Origin: Streptomonospora litoralis
Lineage (GTDB): Bacteria; Actinomycetota; Actinomycetes; Streptosporangiales; Streptosporangiaceae
Assembly (NCBI RefSeq): GCF_004323735.1
Contig: NZ_CP036455.1
Coordinates: 677,101-741,100, forward strand
DNA length: 64,000 bases
Direction: 5' to 3'
The position numbers and the translations under genes were made by a program. How positions within the stretch are numbered: position 1 is the stretch's first letter; every line of letters begins with the position of its first letter. The notes below the pieces were generated by a model. It made no database searches. It worked only from the letters and a program-made list of their open reading frames with translations, and was not told the DNA's origin. Shown piece by piece: positions 52,437-60,454 of this stretch.

Positions 52437-53365
52437 TGGCCGAGCCCGTGATCGAGGCCGAAGGGCTCGGCATCCGCTTCTCTGCGCACCGCAAGCGGCG
52501 GCGGAGTCTGCGCGAGGTCCTCCTCGGCGCCCGGCGCGGCCCCGCGGCGGCGGGCGGCTCCTTCTGGCCCGTGCGCGGCGCCTCCTTCAGCGTCCACCGG
52601 GGCGAGTGCGTCGGGATCGTCGGCAAGAACGGCACCGGCAAGTCCACCCTGCTGAAGATGATCGCCGGGGTCCTGATCCCCGATGAAGGCCGGGTGGAGG
52701 TCCGCGGCAGGGTGGCGCCCCTTCTGGAGTTGCGCGCCGGGTTCAACGGGCAGCTCACCGGGCGCGAGAACATCCGCCTCGTGGGTTCCCTGCACGGGAT
52801 GAGCCAGGAGGCCCTCGACGAGCGCTTCGACGAGATCGTGGACTTCGCCGACCTGCGCGGCGGCTACATCGACATGCCCGTGCGCCACTACTCCAGCGGG
52901 ATGAAGGTGCGCCTGGGCTTCGCGCTGGTGGCCCAACTGGAGCACCCGATCATGCTGGTCGACGAGGTGCTGGCCGTCGGCGACCAGGAATTCCGGCAGA
53001 AGTGCTACGCCGCGATCGAGCGCATGCTGGCCGACGGCCGAACGATGGTGCTGGTCTCCCACAGCGACGCAGACCTGCGCCACTTCTGCGGCCGCGGCCT
53101 CTACCTCAAGGACGGGGCGGTCGCGCTGGACTCCGGCATCGACACCGTGCTCGACGCCTACCAGCAGGACCTCACCGCCGAGGAGGGCGGCCCGGCCCCC
53201 TCCGGGGAGGCGCGCGAGGAGCCCGCCGGCGAGCGCGCCGCGCCAGGCGCGCCGTCCCGGCGAGGGGGCGCCGAGGCCGCCGCGGGAACCGATGCCGGGC
53301 GAAAAGACCCCGGCGCGAGGCGGCGGATCCGCGGGCGCGACGGCGGTGGAGGCGGCGCCGCCTGA
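52436..53365 (+). CDS. ABC exporter ATPase (Wzt/TagH-like)
   Basis: A 309-residue ATPase that powers the adjacent permease. Walker A is GKNGTGKST (63-71), the signature is HYSSGMKVRLGFA (151-163), Walker B is IMLVDE (172-177) with the H-loop VSHSDADL. About 40 residues before Walker A match the insertion typical of Wzt/TagH. After ~240 there is a ~70-residue disordered tail (A, G, R, E-rich) rather than a carbohydrate-binding domain, so substrate choice would not depend on a Wzt-C domain. The ATG at 52436 overlaps the permease stop. Confidence 0.92.
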   Translation: MAEPVIEAEGLGIRFSAHRKRRRSLREVLLGARRGPAAAGGSFWPVRGASFSVHRGECVGIVGKNGTGKSTLLKMIAGVLIPDEGRVEVRGRVAPLLELRAGFNGQLTGRENIRLVGSLHGMSQEALDERFDEIVDFADLRGGYIDMPVRHYSSGMKVRLGFALVAQLEHPIMLVDEVLAVGDQEFRQKCYAAIERMLADGRTMVLVSHSDADLRHFCGRGLYLKDGAVALDSGIDTVLDAYQQDLTAEEGGPAPSGEAREEPAGERAAPGAPSRRGGAEAAAGTDAGRKDPGARRRIRGRDGGGGGAA

Positions 53366-53555
53366 TCCGGGCCGCCTGATCCGCGCGGCGGCGCCGGCCG
53401 CCCTCACCGACCGCGCCGGCGCGCGCCTCGGGGCGCGGGAGCTTTCCAGGCCGGGACGAACCGGGACGACACGCAGGTTCGCGGGTGCCGATGGTTGCCA
53501 TCACTACCCCGCCGGGTACACGGTGAACGCGAGGCCGCGTGGGAGGGGCACTGCC

Positions 53556-54569
53556 GTGTCTGATGTCGATGCGCGCGCGGGCCGCGGGGGCGGCAGGCGC
53601 ACGGGGCGGTTCATCGGGCGGTCGCGCGGCGGTCGGATGAGCCCGGCCGCCATGTCCCGCATCGGGCTGGTGCTGGCCGTCGCGGCTGCGCTGTGGTTCA
53701 CCGAGGGCGGGCTGCGCGGCGCCGTGTGCGGGGCGCTGCTGCTGGGCGCCGTCGCGGGCACCGACCTGCTCGCCGAGCGGCTGCGCAATGGGCGCCGCGA
53801 CCGGCTGGACCTGTGGCTGGCCCAGGTGCTGGGGCGGCTGCGCGAATACGTCGTCTACGCCGGACTGGCCATCGGCGGCACGGCCGCCGGTGTGCCCGAC
53901 GCCTGGGCCTGGGCGGCGGGCGCGCTCATCGCGCTGGCGCTGCGCGACTCCGCCGCGGCGGCGCGCAGCGCTCGGGTGGGCGAGCCGGAGTGGACACCGG
54001 AGTCGGGACTCGCCAGACCCGTCGACGCCGTCGATCCCAGCCGCCACCTCGACGACGGCTCACCCGGCGACCCTTCGCTGACCGCGGAACTGCTGGGTGA
54101 CGGCGATTCGGGTGAAGGCGAGGGCGGTGCGGACGACGGTCGGCGCTCCGACCGCCGCGTGCCCCGGTTCGGGCCGCCGCCGGGTATCCGCACCGTGCCC
54201 AAGGGTGCCGCGTGGCCGGGCTGGGATGCCGGCCGCGCGGAAGTCTGGGGCGAGCCGAGGGCCGAGACGCCGGACGCCCCGGACGGCACGCGGTCCTCAG
54301 CCGCCGAAGACCCGCACGGCGACTCCGCCGACCGCGCGGAGAGCACCGCCGCGACCGGCGGCCGCCGCGGCCGCGCTCCCGCGGACCGGCGGCGCTCCCC
54401 GCCGCTCGCGCGCCTCGCGGCCTTCCCCCAGGCCGCGCGCTTCGGGGCGGTGGCGCTGACGATAACGATTTGGGACGTCCGAGTGACGTTCATCGCACTG
54501 ATCGTGGGCTGCGCCCTCGCGCTCACCGGTGAACTCATCGGCGGCCCGGCCAGAGACACCGCGAGGTGA
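53556..54569 (+). CDS. DUF5941-like membrane protein, first half
   Basis: A 337-residue membrane protein. After a basic start there are four hydrophobic segments (about 35-75 and 98-130). A ~150-residue polar linker (rich in D, E, R, S) follows, and then a last membrane segment in ERFALISLT-like context, here RFGAVALTITIWDVRVTFIALIVG (in pieces: RFGAVALTITIWD, VRVTFIALIVG). This C-terminal stretch and the LREYVVYAGLAIGG part resemble the DUF5941 domain, a degenerate CDP-alcohol-transferase-like fold usually fused to a nucleotidyltransferase. GTG at 53556 with GGGAGGGG upstream. Family call is from memory of the pattern. Confidence 0.55.
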   Translation: MSDVDARAGRGGGRRTGRFIGRSRGGRMSPAAMSRIGLVLAVAAALWFTEGGLRGAVCGALLLGAVAGTDLLAERLRNGRRDRLDLWLAQVLGRLREYVVYAGLAIGGTAAGVPDAWAWAAGALIALALRDSAAAARSARVGEPEWTPESGLARPVDAVDPSRHLDDGSPGDPSLTAELLGDGDSGEGEGGADDGRRSDRRVPRFGPPPGIRTVPKGAAWPGWDAGRAEVWGEPRAETPDAPDGTRSSAAEDPHGDSADRAESTAATGGRRGRAPADRRRSPPLARLAAFPQAARFGAVALTITIWDVRVTFIALIVGCALALTGELIGGPARDTAR

Positions 54570-54572
54570 ACC

Positions 54573-55217
54573 ATGGGCGCTTCCCCGGCACCGCCCGCAC
54601 GCGACGGCGTGGACCTGCGCTTTCTCCGTGACGACGGACATGTGAGCACCGCTCTGGGCCGCCTCGCGGCCGGCGGGCTGCCGCCGTTGCTGCCCACGCT
54701 GGCCGGTGCGCTCGTGGCGGGTGTGCTGATGCTGACGGGGCTGCACCAACTGTCAGGTATTACCCTGTTCGCACCGGTGGCGGCGCTGCTGCTCTCCGGG
54801 GTCGCATCGGGTCACCCGCACGACGGACGATTCGACCGGCTGGTCCCGCCCCTCCTGCGCGCGACGGAGTATCTTTACCTCCTCGCGCTCGGTTACGGGT
54901 CCGGTGTGCCCCTTCCGCTGGTCTTCGCGCTCTTGACCGCGGTGGCGCTGCACCATGCCGACGCAGTGCACCGCACCCGCACCGGTCTGCGTCCGTCCGC
55001 CTGGGTCATGCGGGCCATGCTCGGATGGGACGGCCGGATGCTGGTTGCGGCCGTCGGCGGGGCACTAGGTTGGCTGCCGTTCATCTACGGTGTGCTGACG
55101 GGTTACCTCGCCGTGCTGCTCGTCTGGGAGGCCACGACGAGCTGGCTGGCGGCCCCGATCGCGGAAGCCGGGGCTCCGCGCAACGAATCGGGAGGCGTGG
55201 ACGCCTCCACGAGTTAA
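54573..55217 (+). CDS. DUF5941-like membrane protein, second half
   Basis: A 214-residue membrane protein starting 4 bases after the previous stop. RDDGHVSTALGRLAAGGLPPL, in pieces (RDDGHVSTALGRL, AAGGLPPLLP), opens it; then come two hydrophobic pairs, the stretch DRLVPPLLRATEYLYLLAL (DRLVPPLLRATEY), ALHHADAVHRTR and the GWDGRMLVAAVGGALG region. This order of elements is what DUF5941-containing proteins show, so this gene and the preceding one look like one domain split over two genes. The exact function is unknown. ATG at 54573; GAGGTGA overlaps the previous stop. Confidence 0.55.
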   Translation: MGASPAPPARDGVDLRFLRDDGHVSTALGRLAAGGLPPLLPTLAGALVAGVLMLTGLHQLSGITLFAPVAALLLSGVASGHPHDGRFDRLVPPLLRATEYLYLLALGYGSGVPLPLVFALLTAVALHHADAVHRTRTGLRPSAWVMRAMLGWDGRMLVAAVGGALGWLPFIYGVLTGYLAVLLVWEATTSWLAAPIAEAGAPRNESGGVDASTS

Positions 55218-55233
55218 GGAGGAACACGCCCAC

Positions 55234-55965
55234 ATGCTCGGTATGGTGCTGGCCGCAGGAGCGGGCCGCCGACTGCGCCCCTACACCGACACCCTGCCCA
55301 AGGCGCTGGTGCCGGTCGACGGTGACACGACCATCATGGACATCTCGCTGCGCAACCTCGCCGCAGCGGGCCTGACCGAGGTGGTCGTCGTCGTGGGCTA
55401 CCGCGCCGAGGCGGTCGAAGCGCGCAAGCAGGAGATGGAGCGCCGCCACGGCGTGCGGCTGACCCTGGCCTACAACGACAAGGCCGAGGAGTGGAACAAC
55501 GCCTACTCCCTGTGGACCGCGCGCGAGTACTTCTCCGAAGGCGTCCTCCTCGTCAACGGCGACACCGTCCATCCGGTGAGCGTGGAAGAGACGCTACTCG
55601 CCGCCCGCGGTCCCGAACTCCTCCTCGCGGTGGACAGCGCCAAAACTCTCGCCGACGAGGAGATGAAGGTGATCTTGGACGACTCCGGCCACATCAGCCG
55701 GATCACCAAGCTCATGGACCCCGCTGAGGCGGCCGGCGAGTACATCGGCGCGACCCTGATCGAGGGCTCGCTGTCGGCGGGACTGGCCGATGCGCTCCAG
55801 GCCACCTGGGAGCGCGACCCCCAGCTGTACTACGAGGACGGCTTCCAGGAGCTGATCGACCGCGGCGGCAAGGTCGCCGTCGCGCCGATCGGCGAGGTCG
55901 ACTGGGTAGAGGTCGACGACCACGACGATCTGGACCGCGCCAGGGAGATCGCATGCCGCTACTAG
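55234..55965 (+). CDS. sugar/polyol-phosphate nucleotidyltransferase
   Basis: A 243-residue NTP-transferase that activates a phosphorylated sugar or polyol. VLAAGAGRRLRPYTDTLPKALVP (in pieces: LAAGAGRRLRPYTD, LPKALVPVDG) is the NTP loop, NNAYSLWTAR and LLVNGDTVH carry the metal-binding Asp, and VDWVEVDDHDDLDRA is the second acidic site. This sequence type is closest to CTP-using phosphocholine/inositol-phosphate cytidylyltransferases. The next genes encode a glycerol-1-phosphate dehydrogenase and a CDP-alcohol transferase, so glycerol-1-phosphate is a reasonable substrate and CDP-glycerol the product. ATG at 55234 after AAGGAGG; its end overlaps the next gene by 13 bases. Confidence 0.85.
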   Translation: MLGMVLAAGAGRRLRPYTDTLPKALVPVDGDTTIMDISLRNLAAAGLTEVVVVVGYRAEAVEARKQEMERRHGVRLTLAYNDKAEEWNNAYSLWTAREYFSEGVLLVNGDTVHPVSVEETLLAARGPELLLAVDSAKTLADEEMKVILDDSGHISRITKLMDPAEAAGEYIGATLIEGSLSAGLADALQATWERDPQLYYEDGFQELIDRGGKVAVAPIGEVDWVEVDDHDDLDRAREIACRY

Positions 55966-57020
55966 CCCGCATGGTCAACGCGCCGCTGGCCATCGACGTG
56001 CGCCAGGGTGCCATCGCCTCACTGGGAACCGTGCTGGCCGACCGCCGCATCGCCAACGAGGGCCGCATCGCCGTGGCGGTGGGCCCGGGCCAGGGCTCCC
56101 AGATCGCCGCCGAGCTGGACCTGCCGAACTGCGAGGTCTTCAAGGTCGAGGGCGGCAGTGTCGACGTTGCCACCGAACTGGGCAAGAAGCTGCGTTCGGG
56201 AGCCTACGAGGCCGTGGCCGGCATCGGCGGTGGAAAGACGATCGACGTCACCAAGTTCGCCGCGGCGATGGCCGGCATCCCCATGGTCGCCGTGGCCACC
56301 AACCTCTCCCACGACGGCATCGCCTCGCCGGTCAGCTCCCTGGAGCACGAGAGCGGCAAGGGGTCCTACGGCGTCACCATGCCCGTCGCGGTCGTGGTCG
56401 ACGTCGACTACGTGCGTGCCGGGCCCCAGCGCCTGGTGCGCTCGGGCATCGGCGACGTGGTGAGCAACCTGTCGGCCATCGCCGACTGGGAACTGGCCGG
56501 ACGCGAGCAGGGCGAGCCCGTCGACGGGATGGCCGTCACGTTCGCGCGCACCGCCGCCGAGGCCATCGTCAACCGCCACGACACCGTCGACTCCCAGGAC
56601 TTCCTGACCGCACTGGCCGAGGCGCTCGTGCTCTCCGGAATGGCCATGTCGGTCGCCGGTTCCAGCCGCCCGGCGAGCGGCGCCTGCCACGAGGTGCTGC
56701 ACGCCATCGACCAGCTGTATCCGGGCACCAGCAACCACGGGGAGCTGGCCGGTATCGGCGCGCTCTACGCCTACTTCCTGCGCAGCCGGTACCAGGGTCT
56801 GGGGGAGGGGCGGATGGACGACATCCTGGCCTGCCTCCGCCGCCACGGCCTGCCGGCCCTCCCGAAGGACGTGGGCTTGGACGAGGAGCAGTTCGCACGC
56901 GCGGTGGCCCACGCCCCCGCCACCCGGCCGGGACGCTACACGGTACTGGAGCACCTGGCCCTTTCGGACGACGAGATCAGGCGGAGCGTGGCGGAATATG
57001 GCGAAACCATCGATCGCTGA
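55953..57020 (+). CDS. sn-glycerol-1-phosphate dehydrogenase-like protein
   Basis: A 355-residue member of the G1P-dehydrogenase (AraM/EgsA) branch of the iron-containing alcohol dehydrogenase superfamily. The NAD loop is GIGGGKTIDVTKF (90-102); NLSHDGIASP has Asp121; predicted metal ligands are Asp168 (GIGDVVSN), His246 (GACHEVLH) and His262 (NHGE). The product would be glycerol-1-phosphate, the mirror image of the bacterial backbone glycerol-3-phosphate. ATG at 55953, overlapping the nucleotidyltransferase by 13 bases and the CDP-alcohol transferase by 23 bases, so the three are translated as a unit. A related dehydroquinate-synthase-like activity is a less likely alternative. Confidence 0.85.
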   Translation: MPLLARMVNAPLAIDVRQGAIASLGTVLADRRIANEGRIAVAVGPGQGSQIAAELDLPNCEVFKVEGGSVDVATELGKKLRSGAYEAVAGIGGGKTIDVTKFAAAMAGIPMVAVATNLSHDGIASPVSSLEHESGKGSYGVTMPVAVVVDVDYVRAGPQRLVRSGIGDVVSNLSAIADWELAGREQGEPVDGMAVTFARTAAEAIVNRHDTVDSQDFLTALAEALVLSGMAMSVAGSSRPASGACHEVLHAIDQLYPGTSNHGELAGIGALYAYFLRSRYQGLGEGRMDDILACLRRHGLPALPKDVGLDEEQFARAVAHAPATRPGRYTVLEHLALSDDEIRRSVAEYGETIDR

Positions 57021-57768
57021 GGTGCGTTCGGGCGGCCAGCCCGAAGGCATCAAGGAGCGGCTGAACGAGGAGCACTGGGCGGGTCGGCTCTACATGCGCG
57101 ACCTCTCGCCCTACTTCAGCGTCGTGTTCATCCGCATGGGCGTGCCGCCCAACCCCATCACCTACCTGATGATGGGCACGGGCGTGCTGGGCGGCGCCGT
57201 CCTGGCCCTGGGCGGTCTCTGGTCGGCGCTGCTGGCGGTCGTGCTGGTGCAGCTGTACCTGCTGCTGGACTGCTCCGACGGCGAGGTCGCGCGGTTCACC
57301 GGGCGCACCAGTGTCGCGGGCATCTTCCTGGACCGTATCGGCCATTACCTGGCCGAGGTCGCCCTGCTCATCGGGCTCGGCGTGCGCGCCCAGGGCGGGC
57401 TCGACGCCGGCGGCTGGGTGATCGGCGGCATGGCCGCGGCGCTGGGCGCCGCCCTGATCAAGGCGGAGACCGACAACGTCGTGGTGGCCCGCGCCAAGGC
57501 GGGGCTGCCCGAGAAGATCTCCGACGCCGCCCTGCAACCCCGCTCGCCGCGGCTGGGCATGGCCCGCAAGGCGGCCGCGGCGCTGCGGTTCCACCGGGTC
57601 ATCCAGGCCGTCGAGCTGTCGTTTTTGGCCCTGGCCACCGCCGTCGTCGACCTGGTGCGCGGCGACCTGCTCGCGACCCGGGCCCTGGTGGTGGTGTGCG
57701 TGGCGGTGGCAGTCCTGCAGACCTTCCTGCACATGGTCAGCGTGCTCGCGTCGCGGCGCCTGGAGTAG
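56998..57768 (+). CDS. CDP-alcohol phosphatidyltransferase family protein
   Basis: A 256-residue membrane enzyme with about six hydrophobic segments. It has the family active site D91-xx-DG-xx-AR-(8)-G-xxx-D112, but the last position of the motif, normally Asp, is His116 (LDRIGH). Members join a CDP-alcohol to an acceptor alcohol or lipid. With the coupled dehydrogenase and nucleotidyltransferase it would use a CDP-polyol made from glycerol-1-phosphate. The ATG at 56998 overlaps the dehydrogenase by 23 bases. The N-terminal cytoplasmic part KERLNEEHWAGRLYMRDLSPY precedes the first helix (in pieces: KERLNEEHWAGRL, YMRDLSPY). Confidence 0.9.
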   Translation: MAKPSIAEVRSGGQPEGIKERLNEEHWAGRLYMRDLSPYFSVVFIRMGVPPNPITYLMMGTGVLGGAVLALGGLWSALLAVVLVQLYLLLDCSDGEVARFTGRTSVAGIFLDRIGHYLAEVALLIGLGVRAQGGLDAGGWVIGGMAAALGAALIKAETDNVVVARAKAGLPEKISDAALQPRSPRLGMARKAAAALRFHRVIQAVELSFLALATAVVDLVRGDLLATRALVVVCVAVAVLQTFLHMVSVLASRRLE

Positions 57769-57783
57769 CGGCCGCGGGCCGCT
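57767..57783 (+). terminator. short hairpin at the end of the CDP-alcohol gene run
   Basis: AGCGGCC with GGCCGCT, loop GCG, overlapping the stop codon of the CDP-alcohol transferase. Short but perfect. Confidence 0.4.
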
Positions 57784-57926
57784 CGGGTGGTCCGCGGGCA
57801 GTCGGGTCGGCCGCGTATGCCGCGTCACACCGGCAGCGCGAGCCGATCGCCCTTATCCTTTCGTTAGCAGCGCCATGCGATTGTCATCCTGCGTCCACCA
57901 TGCGTCCACGTTCACGAACGGTTCCT

Positions 57927-58952
57927 ATGACCAGTCCAGGTCTGCCGACCCCTTTTGAATCCGCGTCCGCCGAGTCACCCGCGGTCGCGGCCGAAGAGGC
58001 CGCTGTCCGCGACGCATTCCCTTCCCGTACCGTTAACGTCGAGGGCACTTCCGACATGGAGGACCCCTCGGTCGGCCAGGGAGGGGAGCAGCGCTTGAGG
58101 ATCTCCTGCGTCATCCTGACGATGGGGACCCGCCCGGCCGAGCTGCGCCGGGCCGTCACCAGCGTGCTGGAGCAGGAGGGCGCCGACCTGGAGCTGGTCG
58201 TCGTCAGCAACGGGGCCGAGCTGCCGCCGCTGCCCGAGCAGGTCGTCACGGTCCACCTGCCCGAGAACATCGGGATCCCCGAGGGGCGCAACCACGGGGT
58301 CAAGGCGTGCAGCGGCGATATCGTGCTGTTCCTCGACGACGACGGCTGGTACCGCTCGCGCGACCTGGCCCGCCACGTCAGCCGGCGCTTCGCCGCCGAC
58401 CCCGGGCTGGGCATCCTCACCTTCCGCATCGTCGACCCCGACGGCGGTCCGGACCAGCGGCGCTATGTGCCGCGGCTGCGCGCCGGAGACCCGCTGCGCT
58501 CCAGCCGGGTCACCACGTTCCTCGGCGGGGCCGCGGCCGTGCGCCGCGCCGCGTTCGAGAAGGCGGGCGCGCTGCCGGGCGGCTTCTTCTACGCCCATGA
58601 GGAGAGCGACCTCGCCTGGCGCGTGCTCGACGCCGGCTACCACATCGAGTACGACGCCGAGGCGGTGATGTACCACCCCTCGACCCATCCCAGCCGCCAC
58701 GAGGACTTCTACCGGCTCAACGCCCGCAACCGCGTCTGGCTGGTGCGCCGCAACCTGCCCTGGACGCTGGCGCTGGGCCACCTGGCGGTGTGGATCGGCA
58801 TCACGGTGCTGCGCGTGCGTTCGCTGTCCGCGCTGCGGGCGTGGTTCCGCGGCTTCGGCGAGGGATGGCGCGGCGACTGCGGCCCCCGCTCGCCGATGCG
58901 CTGGTCCACCGCCTGGCGCATGACCCTGGCCGGGCGCCCGCCGATCATCTGA
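57927..58952 (+). CDS. family 2 glycosyltransferase
   Basis: A 341-residue GT-A enzyme. ISCVILTMGTRPAELRRAV (in pieces: ISCVILTMGTRP, AELRRAV) is the nucleotide-sugar loop, VLFLDDDGWY holds the DDD metal motif, and the acceptor side has FFYAHEESDLAWRVLDAGY. One weak hydrophobic segment lies near 285-305. Rhamnosyl/galactofuranosyl-type enzymes have this layout, but the donor is unknown. The start is uncertain: ATG 57927 gives a ~56-residue polar extension, ATG 58056 with GAGGG upstream gives a 298-residue protein. It lies just after the CDP-alcohol genes, separated by 158 bases. Confidence 0.88.
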   Translation: MTSPGLPTPFESASAESPAVAAEEAAVRDAFPSRTVNVEGTSDMEDPSVGQGGEQRLRISCVILTMGTRPAELRRAVTSVLEQEGADLELVVVSNGAELPPLPEQVVTVHLPENIGIPEGRNHGVKACSGDIVLFLDDDGWYRSRDLARHVSRRFAADPGLGILTFRIVDPDGGPDQRRYVPRLRAGDPLRSSRVTTFLGGAAAVRRAAFEKAGALPGGFFYAHEESDLAWRVLDAGYHIEYDAEAVMYHPSTHPSRHEDFYRLNARNRVWLVRRNLPWTLALGHLAVWIGITVLRVRSLSALRAWFRGFGEGWRGDCGPRSPMRWSTAWRMTLAGRPPII

Positions 58953-59011
58953 GCATCGGCGCTGGGCGCTTCGCCGCCGTCGGCTGACGCCCGGTCACAG
59001 CTTTCCACTGC

Positions 59012-60226
59012 TCACAGCGGCATGCGCTTGACGGGCTCCGCGGTCGGCTCCACGTCGGCGGCCACGGGCGCGCGATCGGCCCGGACCTCGCCGCCGAGTT
59101 CGATCCGGGCCTGCTCCGGCAGGGGCATGCTCGGCGCGGCCGTCCCGGCCCACTCCTGCAGGTGGCGCACGAACGCCTCCGCCTGGATCGGCCAGTGGTA
59201 GGACGCGCGGGCGATGGCGTGCCCGGCGGAGCCGAAGCGCTCGCGGGTCTCGGTGTCGTCGCGCAGCCGCAGCACCGCGTCCGCCGCCGCTGCGGCGTCG
59301 CCGTAGGGGACGACCGTGCCGCACGCCCCCTCGGGGCGCTCGGAGACCAGCGAGACCGCCGCCGGGTTGGGTGTGCTGATGACCGGCAGCCCGTGGGCCA
59401 TGTACTCGACGACCTTGGTCGGCAGCGAGCTGCGGTAGTTCGGCGTGTCCTGCAGCAGGCAGATACCCGCCAGGGAGCCGCCGATCATGCGCAGCGCCTG
59501 GTCGTTGGGGACGAACCCGTAACACTCGACGGCGCCTTCGTGCTGAGCTTCGCGCAGCATCGGCCGGATTCCGGGGTCGGCGGCGCCGATGATTTCGACG
59601 CGCACGCCGTGCGGGCGCAGTCGGCGGCCCATCTCGACCAGTTCGTGGGCCCCACGGGCCTCTGACAGGTGCCCGAGGTAGACCACCCGGTCGGTGCCGG
59701 GGCTCCGTTCGGGCTGCTCGGGGACGTAGGTGGTGTTGGGAACGACCGGGTGCGGCTGGGCGAAGCGGTCGCGGTAGCCCTCCTCGGCGAGCAGCAGGTG
59801 CATCTGCTGCTCGGCGCGCCGCTCGAAGCCGCGCACCACCGGGCCCAGCGGGCGCCGCAGCGGGCGCGGCATCCACGGCTTGGTCAACAGCGCCGCCGCG
59901 GCGTCCTCGTGGACGTCCCACACGGTGGCGGGGCGCCGGCGCGGCAGCGCCATCAGGAGTTCGGGATCGTGGAAGAGCAGCACGTCGGCCTGCGGAGCGT
60001 GGTGGGCCAGGGCGGCGCGGGCCGCCCGCAGCGACCCCAGGCGGCGCCGGCCCGACGCCCGCGGGACGTCCACCGGATCGAGTTCCTGCCACGGCGTGAC
60101 GCCGCGGTCGGCGAACGGCGCCATGTAGGTGACCCGATGTCCGGCGTCGAGCAGGGCACGGATCTGGCGGTGCAGAATGCGCGCGTCTTCGGGATGGTGC
60201 ACCACGGTGGCAACGAGAGCGTGCAT
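59012..60226 (-). CDS. family 4 glycosyltransferase
   Basis: A 404-residue GT-B enzyme. The N-terminal domain starts VATVVHHPEDARILHRQ and contains DVLLFHDPELLMALP; the C-terminal donor domain has VVYLGHLSEARG and the family GT4 motif KVVEYMAHGLPVISTPNP, with the EX7E-type arrangement around it. No membrane segment. It likely adds a sugar to a lipid- or polymer-bound acceptor in the cytoplasm. ATG at 60226 is preferred; the frame can be opened from GTGs at 60241 and 60238. Converges on the preceding plus-strand GT2 gene. Confidence 0.88.
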   Translation of the reverse strand: MHALVATVVHHPEDARILHRQIRALLDAGHRVTYMAPFADRGVTPWQELDPVDVPRASGRRRLGSLRAARAALAHHAPQADVLLFHDPELLMALPRRRPATVWDVHEDAAAALLTKPWMPRPLRRPLGPVVRGFERRAEQQMHLLLAEEGYRDRFAQPHPVVPNTTYVPEQPERSPGTDRVVYLGHLSEARGAHELVEMGRRLRPHGVRVEIIGAADPGIRPMLREAQHEGAVECYGFVPNDQALRMIGGSLAGICLLQDTPNYRSSLPTKVVEYMAHGLPVISTPNPAAVSLVSERPEGACGTVVPYGDAAAAADAVLRLRDDTETRERFGSAGHAIARASYHWPIQAEAFVRHLQEWAGTAAPSMPLPEQARIELGGEVRADRAPVAADVEPTAEPVKRMPL

Positions 60227-60454
60227 ATGCGAGTTCACCACTTCCGAACGCCGGTTTCCGGGCGATTCTCCCAGTAGAGCTGTTTGCCCGGTTCTCGACC
60301 CTAGTGGGAAGAGGAAACAGCACGTGAAAAGCAGGGTTACACCCGGAGGTTATGTGCGTGAATCCGGCGCGCCCCTGTGCAGTCGCGCCGGTCGCCACCA
60401 CGCTGAGCGGGACGGACGGCGAAAGGACACAGGGGCGCAAGGATAGCGGGAGAC

